A stretch of DNA of 64,000 nucleotides from NCBI GenBank assembly GCA_036960565.1, contig JBALXQ010000006.1, positions 1-64,000 of the forward strand, given 5' to 3'. Made by a program: the position numbers and the translations under genes. Position 1 is the first letter of the stretch, and every line of letters begins with the position of its first letter. Source of the stretch: Bermanella sp036960565 (GTDB lineage Bacteria > Pseudomonadota > Gammaproteobacteria > Pseudomonadales > Oceanobacteraceae). Positions 53,092 to 62,069 of the stretch are shown here, in pieces. The notes beneath the pieces are model-generated. The model did no database searches, was not told the DNA's origin, and saw only the letters and a program-made list of their open reading frames with translations.

Positions 53092-53421
53092 ATGGGGACA
53101 GTAAGCAATATTTTTAAGGTTAAATTCTCGGTGGGAGAACTGATTCATCATAAACTTTTTAAATATCGTGGTGTGATTGTGGATATAGATGTGAACTTTC
53201 AAGGAAGTGAAGACTGGTATGAAACGGTGGCCAAGTCCCGTCCTCCCAAGAACAAACCCTGGTATCATGTGTTAGTCCATGACAGCCAGCATACTACCTA
53301 TGTGGCACAGAGAAATCTGCAAGCCGATGAGAATGAAGACCCCATTGTGCACCCACTTCTTAATCAGTACTTTTGCAGAATGGAAAACGGTAAATACATT
53401 TCTAACAAAGTCAGCCATTAG
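53092..53421 (+). CDS. hspQ: Heat shock protein HspQ
   Basis: A protein of 109 residues matching the YccV/HspQ (hemimethylated-DNA-binding-like) family: KFSVGELIHHKLFKYRGVIVDID, KPWYHVLVHD and TYVAQRNLQ correspond to E. coli HspQ (105 residues). HspQ promotes Lon-dependent proteolysis and DnaA turnover in enterobacteria. The gene is solitary. The first residues (MGTVSNIF) extend slightly beyond the family N terminus. Confidence 0.9.
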   Translation: MGTVSNIFKVKFSVGELIHHKLFKYRGVIVDIDVNFQGSEDWYETVAKSRPPKNKPWYHVLVHDSQHTTYVAQRNLQADENEDPIVHPLLNQYFCRMENGKYISNKVSH

Positions 53422-53598
53422 AAAAAGCACCTCCAGAAACCAATATAAGTAGTAATATTTATACCTCATAAAAAGTAAACGGAAAATGCGGCGCTAATAA
53501 CTAATTCACCGAGTAACTGAAGAAACCACAGTCAATACAGGGATAGGAACTAAATGAAAAACTAATAATACGGGTAACTAACAACCATTGAATATGAT

Positions 53599-53775
53599 CT
53601 ATCTGTCTTTTGCATCCAGATAAACCCATAACAACAATAGGATAGAATAATACAAAGACATCCAGTCCCTTACACCACTCCAAACAAGATTGACAAAAGC
53701 CAACAGACAAACTAGAAATGGTGCCACCAGTAAGATGGGATTTATGTGGTTAAATTTTTTCCAGGCGTCCTTCAT
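53599..53775 (-). CDS. Small predicted membrane protein (58 residues)
   Basis: ATG at 53775 preceded by AGGA at 8 bases. It begins MKDAWKKFNHINP, followed by two hydrophobic segments (about 13-32, ILLVAPFLVCLLAFVNLVW; about 40-52, LYYSILLLLWVYL) and a charged end (DAKDR). It is oriented opposite to hspQ. It is too short for homology judgement by eye, but the ribosome-binding site and topology favour a real gene. Confidence 0.55.
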   Translation of the reverse strand: MKDAWKKFNHINPILLVAPFLVCLLAFVNLVWSGVRDWMSLYYSILLLLWVYLDAKDR

Positions 53776-54050
53776 TCTGCTTTCCTATCAATAAGTTAAT
53801 CCTAACTGCGGACTACTATCATAGAATTTTTTCAACTATTCAAGGTTAAAATCACCCTGTGATATTGAGACCAGGCAGAGATTTTCTAGGCCCTGCCCCT
53901 AAAGCCGACAACAAAGCGGGATACAGTATAAAATTAACAGCCATTAACGCCAGTCACCCGGGTTGCCCACACAGGTATTAAAATTACCAGTGTGAACAAT
54001 CGGGTAGCCAGATCAACTCCTCTTAAGCTTACCGCTATAGCTGTACGCTA

Positions 54051-55013
54051 TTACCAAGTTTGCTTAACAGACTTCTTATCAAAGCCCTTCACTTTTAACT
54101 TAGTAGCGGAGTACAAAGCCTTAGCGCCACTCTTTAAAAAACTGGCATTAATTTGAGATTCAACGCCCTTACTTCTTTCCATACGCTCGGATTCGATATG
54201 GCTTGGCAATATGCGTGGAAACAAAGGCCCTGCAAACTGGCTACCATCTACATTTTTGCACTTATAGGGTATGGGCATAGGAGAGCTATCGGGGGAATGG
54301 GTCACATCATCACCAACCCAACGTAGTGCCAAAGCACGACGTTTTTGCTTACGGGTTTTGTTACCCGATGAACCATGCAGGGTCAACGGATGAAACATGA
54401 GTACATCACCCGGCTCCATATTCCAGTCCACCACATCATACTTATCCGGCTGAGCGTGAATATCAGGTGCCAACTCCCAATCCACTCCCAAGCCTATGGC
54501 AGCATGATCCGGTGAATCAGGGCGGAAGATTTTTGACCATTTATGTGAACCTTTCACGTATTGTAAACCACTGCTTTCTCGGTTAACTGGGTCCAGCGGA
54601 ATCCAAAACGAGCAAATTTGATTACCTTTCATGGGCCAAAAAGCCAGGTCCTGATGCCAAGGAGTGGGTGCCTCCACACCCGGTTCCTTAACAAACATTT
54701 GATCATAGAAAAATCGCACTTCTTTGGAAGCCATTAGCTGTTGTGCCCAATAGGCAAACGGTGAGTAATAAACCAGATCTCTAAGTACATCGATGCGTTT
54801 CCATAAATAAGCATCCATGTTGTAACCAGGGGTCTTGCGTGAACTGAATTTGCCAAATATAGATAATTTATCTAAGGCCTGCTCAACTCCCTGTTCAATC
54901 ATATTCAACCAATTTTTATCGAGCAACCCCTTAACCATAACCACTCCATCACGATCATAGGCTTCAAGTTCTTCAGCGGTTAGTTTGCGAATGGGAACAG
55001 CGGCTAACGACAT
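54051..55013 (-). CDS. Phytanoyl-CoA dioxygenase family protein
   Basis: Fe(II)/2-oxoglutarate-dependent oxygenase of 320 residues. The iron-binding facial triad is visible: HxD in PWHQDLAFW and the distal His in HPLTLHGSSGNKT, with a downstream Arg (RRALALRW) for 2-oxoglutarate. Hydroxylates a C-H bond of an unknown, probably lipophilic or CoA-linked, substrate. It follows the SDR gene at 55104 by 90 bp on the same strand. Both read away from operator copy 1, so they are likely under the same repressor. Confidence 0.92.
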   Translation of the reverse strand: MSLAAVPIRKLTAEELEAYDRDGVVMVKGLLDKNWLNMIEQGVEQALDKLSIFGKFSSRKTPGYNMDAYLWKRIDVLRDLVYYSPFAYWAQQLMASKEVRFFYDQMFVKEPGVEAPTPWHQDLAFWPMKGNQICSFWIPLDPVNRESSGLQYVKGSHKWSKIFRPDSPDHAAIGLGVDWELAPDIHAQPDKYDVVDWNMEPGDVLMFHPLTLHGSSGNKTRKQKRRALALRWVGDDVTHSPDSSPMPIPYKCKNVDGSQFAGPLFPRILPSHIESERMERSKGVESQINASFLKSGAKALYSATKLKVKGFDKKSVKQTW

Positions 55014-55103
55014 ATTAATACTCTCATATTTTTATTCTTATTGAGACCTGGCTGGTTCTTGATTCAGCCAGGGTAAAACTTGTTAAACAAAATATTTGAT
55101 AAA

Positions 55104-55880
55104 TTAAACCAAGCCGTCGTACGAGCCGCCATCTAGCTGAACATTTTGCCCAGACATGTAACTGGCTTGTTGGCTGCACAAAAATGCACAGGTATCACCA
55201 AATTCTTTAGGTGTCCCCATACGCCCAGCGGTAATCCTGGACACCAACCGTTTGCGCGCCTCTTCATAGCTCACCTTGGTAAAACGCATGATTTTTTCAG
55301 CGTTCTGTTGCTGGCGCCCGGTATCGAACATTTCAGGCAAAATATTATTAATGGTCACATTACTCATTACGGATTCTTTTGAAACAGCTTTAGAAAGCGC
55401 GGTCACCGCGCTGCGAGTGGCGCTGGATACACACATAATAGGCGATGGCGACTTCACCATAGCAGACGTAATGTTAATGATACGGCCGAATTTACGTTTA
55501 CGCATTCCAGACAAAACTGACTGAATCATAAAGATAGGCGCCATCATATTTGCGGCAATGGCTTCATTCCAATCTTCTTCCTTGCTCTGCATGAACCCTA
55601 CAGGATTAGGGCCGGCGTTATTATTAACTAAAATATCCGGGTCAGGGCACGCTTCAATTAGAGACTTTCGCCCCTCTATTGTGGAAATATCAGCCTGCAC
55701 AATAGTTACCTGGCCACCGGCTTCAGTGATTTCAGCCGCTGTTTTTTGCAGTGTCTCCAAGGTTCGACCATTAATGAAAACGTGCACCCCTTCTTGGCTC
55801 AATGACATAGCACAAGCTTTGCCTAAACCCTCACTTGATGCACATATTAAGGCTTTTTTACCCGCAATACCCAGATCCAT
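55104..55880 (-). CDS. Divergent SDR-family protein lacking the catalytic Tyr/Lys
   Basis: A protein of 258 residues from the chosen ATG. The cofactor loop is degenerate (CASSEGLGKACA), NNNAGP is retained, and the Ser region is NITSAMVKSPSPIM. The usual YxxxK reads SSATR, so both catalytic residues are missing. This pattern occurs in a known SDR subgroup with SNAAR or similar. It may bind NAD(P) and catalyse a different reaction. AGGGG eight bases before the ATG at 55880 supports this start over the TTG at 55886. Operon with the PhyH gene. Confidence 0.87.
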   Translation of the reverse strand: MDLGIAGKKALICASSEGLGKACAMSLSQEGVHVFINGRTLETLQKTAAEITEAGGQVTIVQADISTIEGRKSLIEACPDPDILVNNNAGPNPVGFMQSKEEDWNEAIAANMMAPIFMIQSVLSGMRKRKFGRIINITSAMVKSPSPIMCVSSATRSAVTALSKAVSKESVMSNVTINNILPEMFDTGRQQQNAEKIMRFTKVSYEEARKRLVSRITAGRMGTPKEFGDTCAFLCSQQASYMSGQNVQLDGGSYDGLV

Positions 55881-56024
55881 AATCAATACCCCTACTTCTT
55901 ATAATTAATAATGTGAAAAGTCATACCTATTTTAAGGATCTGCTCAGGCTTCTAATGAAAAGACCTACAAAACCGGTAGATATTTACCTAACTTAGAAAC
56001 ACCATAAATCACTTTTATTAAACT

Positions 56025-56038
56025 TGCAACGCGTTGCA
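56025..56038. promoter_or_regulatory. Operator copy 1 (TGCAACGCGTTGCA)
   Basis: Perfect 14 bp palindrome in the divergent region between the SDR/PhyH operon and the FAH/GST operon. Four bases after it on the plus strand is a -10 box TATAAT (56043-56048), so a bound protein would block RNA polymerase. Confidence 0.85.
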
Positions 56039-56139
56039 TATATATAATTTGAGGTATATGATCCAAATCAACAATCAAACCTATAGGCCAACCGATCGGG
56101 TTGCCGTAGATCACATAAAATAAAAATAGGAACTAGGTC

Positions 56140-57126
56140 ATGGGTATTTCTGTTGTTCGCTTTCAAAAAAGCAGTGAAGACCTTCCCTGCTGGGGTATTT
56201 TAGAGGCGGAGATAGTTTATGAACTACCTTGGCAAGAGTCAGAACTTGAGCAAGTCATTGAAAAACTAGTCCCTCCTTTTATTAGCATTATTAACAGTGC
56301 TAAAAATACCGGCCTCACCATGGCGCAAGTACGATTACTTAGCCCACTTACGCCTAATTCCCAGTTACTTTGCCAAGGCTTGAATTACGCTGACCACGTA
56401 GCAGAAGCTGGTATTAAATCCCGTCGCCAAGGTGCTTCAGAAAACTCTCTATTTTTAAAATCAAGTGCTTCACTAACCGGCGCCTATGAAAACATCATTC
56501 GCCCAAAAGAGTGTCGGTTATTGGATTATGAAATTGAGCTGGGTCTAGTCATTAAAAAAAATATCACAAATGCTGTGACGATTAATCAAGGCGAACTTAA
56601 AAATTACGTGGCTGGCTTTATCATTTGTAATGATGTGTCTTCTAGAGATGTTCAAATGGGCGCTCCAGCCATGCAGTGGTTTCAAGGAAAAAGCTACCGC
56701 AGTTTTTGCCCTGCCGGCCCCATCCTGTACATACTGGATGAGAATGAAATAGACCAATTACCTCAATTTCAACTAAAGCTCTGGGTTAATGGAGAGTTGC
56801 GTCAAGATGCTTGTAGCAGCCAACTCATTCACAAACCTCACACCACCCTGGAACATGCTTCTCGTTTTAGCAATATGAAAGCGGGCGACTGCCTATTAAC
56901 CGGCACGCCTGGTGGAGTAGCTTTGGAGATGAATTTGAAGACGGGTTTATCCCTGATACTCAACATGACCAAGGATGCTAAGCGGAAGGAAAAATTTACT
57001 AGGGCCCAAGCCAGCAACCCCCACTATCTTAAAGACGGAGATATTGTCGAAAGCCAAATAATTAGCGGTGACGGCAGCATCCACTTGGGCCGACAGAAAA
57101 ATACAGTCGTGACTGAATCACTGTAA
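56140..57126 (+). CDS. Fumarylacetoacetate hydrolase (FAH) family protein
   Basis: A protein of 328 residues. N-terminal domain about 1-70, then the FAH fold: LLCQGLNYADHVAEAG, metal-binding acidic residues in LDYEIELGLVI, NDVSSRDVQ, and LLTGTPGGVALEM. Family members cleave C-C bonds of 1,3-diketo acids in aromatic breakdown or act as decarboxylases and isomerases. It is followed by a GST 39 bp later. GST plus FAH is the layout of maleylpyruvate isomerase and fumarylpyruvate hydrolase in gentisate pathways. Confidence 0.9.
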   Translation: MGISVVRFQKSSEDLPCWGILEAEIVYELPWQESELEQVIEKLVPPFISIINSAKNTGLTMAQVRLLSPLTPNSQLLCQGLNYADHVAEAGIKSRRQGASENSLFLKSSASLTGAYENIIRPKECRLLDYEIELGLVIKKNITNAVTINQGELKNYVAGFIICNDVSSRDVQMGAPAMQWFQGKSYRSFCPAGPILYILDENEIDQLPQFQLKLWVNGELRQDACSSQLIHKPHTTLEHASRFSNMKAGDCLLTGTPGGVALEMNLKTGLSLILNMTKDAKRKEKFTRAQASNPHYLKDGDIVESQIISGDGSIHLGRQKNTVVTESL

Positions 57127-57165
57127 CCGCCAAGCCTAAACAATAATAAGAAGCGAGTATGTAAT

Positions 57166-58032
57166 ATGTTGCTGGATAATAAAGATATTCAAACCGAAGA
57201 AGTGAAACACTGGCAAGGGTTACACCTGCTTTTCTTCCCTTTATCTTCCTGCTCGCAGAAAGTGCGCATTTTATTAAAAGAAAAGCGTATTCCCTTTACG
57301 CCACACCCAATAGATTTAAAAAAAGGCGAACAAACTACGCCCTGGTTTTTAGGCATTAACGCCCGCGGCGTCGTGCCTGTACTAATTAATAATGGCCAGG
57401 TACATATTGAGAGCAATGACATCCTTTTTCATCTTGATAAAGAGCATCCATCCGATCAACCAACACTACTACCGAGAACCTCAGCCCAACAAGCCTTGGC
57501 TGAAACAATGCTTGACATGGAAGACAAGATGCACGATCACATGCGGGTAATCACCATGGAGTATTTGGCGCCGAGTAAAATGATGCGCAAATCAGATCAG
57601 CAATTAAAGAACTACAGTGAAAATGGCGTTGCTAACAATTACCGTAAGAAACAAGTAGATTGGTGGAGGCAATTCTCTAGCAAAGGAATTTCCAGCGAAC
57701 AAATAAATGGCGCTGTTTTAGCATTCAATCAGTCTCTTTCATGGTTAGATCATCAGCTTAAAGATCACAATTATTTGCTAGGAAAGTGTATCTCCATCGT
57801 CGATATTTCCTGGTTTATCACATTGCACCGCTTAAGCTTAGCGGGCTACCCTATGCATCTTCACCCTCATTTAAAAAGTTATTATCAAAAATTATTAAAG
57901 CGCCCTCACTTCCGAAAAGAAGTGTCTTCTGGCTCTTGGCCGTTGCGCACTTTTGCTTGGTTATTTCGTAAAAGCAAACGTTTAACGGGTCCCTCTTTAA
58001 CACAATCACATAAGCTTTTAATAACCGATTAA
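57166..58032 (+). CDS. Glutathione S-transferase family protein
   Basis: A protein of 288 residues, longer than usual (about 210-230). N-terminal thioredoxin-fold domain about 20-95 with FFPLSSCSQKVRILL (catalytic Ser/Cys region), GVVPVLINNGQVHIESNDIL (cis-Pro and glutathione-binding ES-type motif). The all-helical C-terminal domain contains LLGKCISIVDISW, as in GSTs. Possible roles are isomerisation of a ring-cleavage product or conjugation. Probably co-transcribed with the FAH gene; the transcript runs into the long palindrome at 58083. Confidence 0.87.
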   Translation: MLLDNKDIQTEEVKHWQGLHLLFFPLSSCSQKVRILLKEKRIPFTPHPIDLKKGEQTTPWFLGINARGVVPVLINNGQVHIESNDILFHLDKEHPSDQPTLLPRTSAQQALAETMLDMEDKMHDHMRVITMEYLAPSKMMRKSDQQLKNYSENGVANNYRKKQVDWWRQFSSKGISSEQINGAVLAFNQSLSWLDHQLKDHNYLLGKCISIVDISWFITLHRLSLAGYPMHLHPHLKSYYQKLLKRPHFRKEVSSGSWPLRTFAWLFRKSKRLTGPSLTQSHKLLITD

Positions 58033-58082
58033 TATTAAATCCTACCGCCTTACATCACATCTTTAGAACTTTAAAAACAGCC

Positions 58083-58120
58083 AAACACCTAAAATGCAAC
58101 GCGTTGCATTTTAGGTGTTT
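58083..58120. promoter_or_regulatory. Operator copy 2 inside a perfect 38 bp palindrome
   Basis: TGCAACGCGTTGCA (58095-58108) is extended without mismatch on both sides to 38 bases, arms beginning AAACACCTAAAA. It sits 50 bases after the GST stop and 94 bases before the DUF1302 start and ends in TTTT, so it could be both an operator and a terminator. Confidence 0.85.
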
Positions 58121-58213
58121 TCAAGATACGCTCCATCTCGTGATGAACTACTTTCAAGTAAAAATAAATTGAAAATAATACAACACAAAAATAACAATAA
58201 ATCAGGGGCAAAT

Positions 58214-60202
58214 ATGAATTCATTCAAAACACACCCAAATATAACCAAAAAAAAATACCTAGCGGTCATTCTTCCACTCGCGATGGCCGCTCAAGTTCAA
58301 GGCTTTGAATTTTTCATGGGTGAGATCGAAGGCAGCCTTGATAGCCAGTTATCTATGGGTTCTAGCTGGCGACTAGAACAACAAGATTCAAGACTCACAC
58401 AAGGCATAAGCGGTACTCAAACCCTGGCAGAAAATGAAAATGAAGGAGACTTGAATTATGAAAAAAGCGATATTTTTTCAAATATTGTTAAAGGTAGTCA
58501 CGACCTCCAAGTAAAATACCAAAACTACGGTGCCTTTGTACGCGGTAAATACTGGTACGACCAAGCTTTGGAAAATAACGATGATATGGATGATAGCGGC
58601 TATCATGACCTAGCCAAATTCTCTGGGGCCGAAGTACTGGATGCCTTTGTTTACGGTGAGTTTGACGTATTAGATATGCCTTTGGATGTTCGCTTGGGCA
58701 AGCAAGTGGTGAGCTGGGGGGAATCGACATTTATTCACGGCGGCGTCAATCAAATTAATCCTGTGGACATATCTTCTTTTCGCCGCCCTGGCGCTGAAAT
58801 TAAAGAAGGTTTAATTCCCGTTAACATGGCTTTTGCTAGCATTGGAATTTCAGACAACTTGAGCGCTGAGACATTTTATCAATTGGATTTTCAGGAAACC
58901 GTCACCGAGGGTTGTGGCACATTTTTTTCAACCAATGATTTTCAACCGGATGGCTGTAACGCTATTTTAACTCCGGCTGGCGAAATTTCCCGTAATATCG
59001 ATGGCAATCGCCGGTCCGATAGCGATGGTCAGTTTGGTGTAGCCTTCCGCTATTTTTCAGAAACACTGGACACTGAGTTTGGCTTTTATGCCATGAATAT
59101 TCACAGCCGTTCACCTTTGATAAGTGGCGAAAAATCCACCTTTGATGAATATGCTTTCTTAACTTCAGGTTCGCCAGTCCTTGGCGCCATGCGCAATGAA
59201 TTAACTTCCGGCAGTGCTGCCGACTCTTCAGTTTACGATCAATTGGTGGCTGCCAATGATGCTTATATCGCGGCCTCCACGGCTGCTCTTATGAATCCTA
59301 ATGATGCCATTGCAGTTGCCACAGCCGATGCAACCGCAGCCGCCACTGCCGAAGCAAGACAAGCCTTAGCTGAAGTGAACGTAGGTTTGTTAAGTATTCT
59401 GTCTACCAATAATGGTGCTGCTATCGGTGTTTCGCCTCAAACTTATTACATTGATTACCCTGAAGACCAACAAATAGCCGGTATCAGTTTCGCCACCAAC
59501 GTGGGCAGCATTGCTCTGTCGGGTGAATTTAGTCATAAGTTAGATGTGCCACTGCAAATCAACTCCGTGACTCTAATGACCGCCTCCGTTCAATCAGATG
59601 CTACTTATGCCTACGTTTACAATGCCATGGGCGGCGCGGCAAATCAGGTAGCGGCAAATGAAGCAGCTCGTGCTGCTGTTTTTGGTGCATACGGTTCCCT
59701 AGGCATCGACATCTTAGACATCGAAGACGGAACTGGCGCTGCCGGTTATCGATCGTTTGACGTGAGCCAAGCGCAATTTACCGCCATTAAGCTTATCGAC
59801 CAAATACTTGGGGCCAGCCAGATCGCCATCGTAGGTGAAATGGGTTACACCTACATACACGACTTTGAAAGCGACATTCCTTTTTCAGGCGATGAGTTTT
59901 TAAATGATGTGGTTACTGAATCTTCATGGGGATATCGCACCCGTATCATAGCCAAGTACAACGATGCTTTTGCAGGTGTGAACCTGTCTCCTGTGTTGGC
60001 TTGGAGCGAAGACGTGAGCGGGATTTCGCCTGCACCGGGCGGTAATTTCATCGAAGGCCAACAGGTTCTCAGCTTTAGCCTAAATGCTGAGTATCAAAAC
60101 ATGTATACCTCTTCCATTTCCTACACCCAATATTCAGGCGGCACCACCAACCAGTTAAGCGATCGTGATTTCGCCTCATTCACTCTTGGCATGCAGTTCT
60201 AA
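58214..60202 (+). CDS. DUF1302 family outer-membrane protein (second copy)
   Basis: A protein of 662 residues from the chosen ATG. The signal peptide ends near AAQVQG, and the mature protein begins FEFFMGEIEGSLDSQLSMGSSWR. The blocks VRLGKQVVSWGEST, NPVDISSFRRPGAEIKEG and FTLGMQF at the C terminus match the paralogue at 35182-37008. It is about 54 residues longer, mainly from an Ala-rich stretch (around 59245-59375, ASTAALMNPNDAIAVATADA) absent in the other. AGGGG before the ATG at 58214 sets the start. Outer-membrane localisation is inferred from the terminal Phe. Confidence 0.9.
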   Translation: MNSFKTHPNITKKKYLAVILPLAMAAQVQGFEFFMGEIEGSLDSQLSMGSSWRLEQQDSRLTQGISGTQTLAENENEGDLNYEKSDIFSNIVKGSHDLQVKYQNYGAFVRGKYWYDQALENNDDMDDSGYHDLAKFSGAEVLDAFVYGEFDVLDMPLDVRLGKQVVSWGESTFIHGGVNQINPVDISSFRRPGAEIKEGLIPVNMAFASIGISDNLSAETFYQLDFQETVTEGCGTFFSTNDFQPDGCNAILTPAGEISRNIDGNRRSDSDGQFGVAFRYFSETLDTEFGFYAMNIHSRSPLISGEKSTFDEYAFLTSGSPVLGAMRNELTSGSAADSSVYDQLVAANDAYIAASTAALMNPNDAIAVATADATAAATAEARQALAEVNVGLLSILSTNNGAAIGVSPQTYYIDYPEDQQIAGISFATNVGSIALSGEFSHKLDVPLQINSVTLMTASVQSDATYAYVYNAMGGAANQVAANEAARAAVFGAYGSLGIDILDIEDGTGAAGYRSFDVSQAQFTAIKLIDQILGASQIAIVGEMGYTYIHDFESDIPFSGDEFLNDVVTESSWGYRTRIIAKYNDAFAGVNLSPVLAWSEDVSGISPAPGGNFIEGQQVLSFSLNAEYQNMYTSSISYTQYSGGTTNQLSDRDFASFTLGMQF

Positions 60203-60230
60203 CCAAAACCTAAATAAAGATAATAAAAAT

Positions 60231-60253
60231 GATCGCCCGTAAAAGGGGCGATC
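60231..60253 (+). repeat. Intercistronic hairpin between DUF1302 and DUF1329
   Basis: GATCGCCC pairs with GGGCGATC (8 bp) around a 7-base loop, ending 11 bases before the DUF1329 start. A smaller hairpin (CGCCA-TATT-TGGCG, 35143-35156) holds the same position in the other gene pair. Possibly mRNA processing or differential expression. Confidence 0.7.
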
Positions 60254-60264
60254 AGGGAGTAAAT

Positions 60265-61602
60265 ATGAAAAAGAATATACTAAGCCTCTTGGTGCTAACG
60301 CTCTTGGCACAGGGCGCTCATGCTAAAGTGAGCACACAGCAAGCCAGACAGTTAGGTAAAAATTTAACCGCCATTGGTGCGCAGATAGACGCAAATAAAA
60401 GTGGCACCATTCCCGCTTATACTGGCGGCCTAGCTCAAGACATTAACACCGATCCCTATTCCAACATTTATGCAGAAGAAGCACCGCTTTTCACCATTAC
60501 CAAAGCGAACCTTGAACAATATAAAGACAACTTAACACCAGGTCAGATAGCCATGTTTGAGCGGTATCCGGACACCTACAAGATGCCTATTTTTACTACG
60601 CATCGCAGTGCCAGCTTACCTAAATCCATCAAAGAAAAAGCCAAGAAAAATGCTACGTCGACTAATTTATTAGCTAACGGTAATGGTTTGACCAACTTTG
60701 ACGAAAGCATCCCCTTTGCCATCCCCCAAAATGGCCTTGAAGTAATATGGAATCATGTGACACGTTTTCGCGGTGGCAGTGTGCAATTAAACAGGGCCAC
60801 CATTCCGGTACAGCGTGATGGCAGTTTCACTCCTATAAGGATTAGCGCAAAATTTAGTCCGCCACAATATTTGAAAGAAGGATTCGATTCAAAAGAGGAT
60901 GAAAATGTCTTATTTTATTATTCTTCTGCGATTAAATCCCCGGCTCGTTTAACCGGTAATGTTTTGCTGGTGCATGAAACCATTGATCAGATTAATGAGC
61001 CTAGAAAAGCTTGGCAGTATAATGCTGGCCAGCGCCGTGTACGTCGCGCACCGCAAATTGCTTATGACTCCCCCAATACCGAGGGCTTACGCACATCGGA
61101 TCAAGTAGATATGTTTAACGGCGCACCTGACCGCTATAACTGGAAGCTGATTGGAAAAAAAGAAATGTACATTCCTTACAACTCCTACAAAATTATGGAT
61201 AAAAACGCCAAGTATGAAGACATAATCGGTGCTGGTCACATTAATCAAGATTACACTCGCTATGAACTACACCGAGTTTGGCAAGTAGAGGCCACCATCA
61301 AAGAAGGCTCTCGCCATATTTACGCCAAACGCTCTTTATATTTAGATGAAGACAGCTGGCAAATTTCAGTGGCCGATCACTACGACCAACGCGGACAGCT
61401 ATGGCGTGTGGCAGAAGGTCATGCCATGCAATTTATTAACGTCGACACCCCTTGGTATACCTCCATTACCAACTACGACTTAATTTCAGGGCGTTATATG
61501 GTTGAATTGAACATAGAAGAACGCAACGCATTTGATTTTAAGCAAGAGCTTAAACGTAAAGATTTCACCACCGCTGCCATTCGCCGCAGCGGAAAACGAT
61601 AA
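60265..61602 (+). CDS. DUF1329 family protein (second copy), exported
   Basis: A protein of 445 residues from the chosen ATG. Signal peptide about 1-20 (MKKNILSLLVLTLLAQGAHA), then KVSTQQARQLGKNLTAIGAQI. Very similar over its whole length to the protein encoded at 33770-35119 (IPAYTGGL, DPYSNIYAEEAPLF, RRVRRAPQIAYDSPNT, YELHRVWQVEATIK, SLYLDEDSWQI, identical end DFTTAAIRRSGKR). It lacks the Leu-Ala repeat in the signal peptide. GGGAG five bases before the ATG at 60265 sets the start. Confidence 0.9.
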   Translation: MKKNILSLLVLTLLAQGAHAKVSTQQARQLGKNLTAIGAQIDANKSGTIPAYTGGLAQDINTDPYSNIYAEEAPLFTITKANLEQYKDNLTPGQIAMFERYPDTYKMPIFTTHRSASLPKSIKEKAKKNATSTNLLANGNGLTNFDESIPFAIPQNGLEVIWNHVTRFRGGSVQLNRATIPVQRDGSFTPIRISAKFSPPQYLKEGFDSKEDENVLFYYSSAIKSPARLTGNVLLVHETIDQINEPRKAWQYNAGQRRVRRAPQIAYDSPNTEGLRTSDQVDMFNGAPDRYNWKLIGKKEMYIPYNSYKIMDKNAKYEDIIGAGHINQDYTRYELHRVWQVEATIKEGSRHIYAKRSLYLDEDSWQISVADHYDQRGQLWRVAEGHAMQFINVDTPWYTSITNYDLISGRYMVELNIEERNAFDFKQELKRKDFTTAAIRRSGKR

Positions 61603-61609
61603 TCGATAC

Positions 61610-61637
61610 CCTGGCAATGAAATAATGCATTGCCAGG
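61610..61637 (+). terminator. Hairpin after the DUF1329 gene
   Basis: CCTGGCAATG pairs perfectly (10 bp) with CATTGCCAGG around an 8-base loop, 7 bases past the stop codon. No U-tract follows, so termination may be partial or the structure may protect mRNA. Confidence 0.6.
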
Positions 61638-61837
61638 CCCCTCACAGGCCCACCAATACAATTAAGGCATGACGTAATTTTATGCCACAAGGTTCTCCCT
61701 TTTTTAAACGCCTCCTTATTCCCCCCTACTCACCGGTAGAAATAGCCATACAAAGACAGCCACAGACCTTTACCTATAAGCGATAAGAACACAATTCCAG
61801 CTTTAGATTCAGTCTCATTACCTATCACAAATATATT

Positions 61838-61855
61838 ATTGCAACGCGTTGCAAT
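61838..61855. promoter_or_regulatory. Operator copy 3 (TGCAACGCGTTGCA, extended to 18 bp)
   Basis: ATTGCAACGCGTTGCAAT is a perfect palindrome. Three bases past the 14 bp core is a -10-like TATAAA (61857-61862), the same arrangement as copy 1. It lies about 215 bases before the membrane protein gene; the rest of 61638-62069 contains no gene. Confidence 0.85.
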
Positions 61856-62069
61856 TTATAAAACATCAAGATAATATAAATCATCCTGACAAGCATTGAA
61901 GACATGAAGAAAGACACACTCATCACTTAGTTTCTTTCCTCATAAAATAAAAAAATGATGCTATTTGGTAACAATATTTGAATTGAGCCTAAGCACCACA
62001 GAGCGCGTCAAATCATTGCATTATCGATATGTGACAGGAATTAAATCAATCTAATCTGCGGAGAGCGAT

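Noticed and set aside
53501..53710. 69-codon minus-strand frame rich in Cys and Phe
   Set aside because: It overlaps in another frame the better-supported 58-residue membrane protein at 53599-53775, which has a proper ribosome-binding site.
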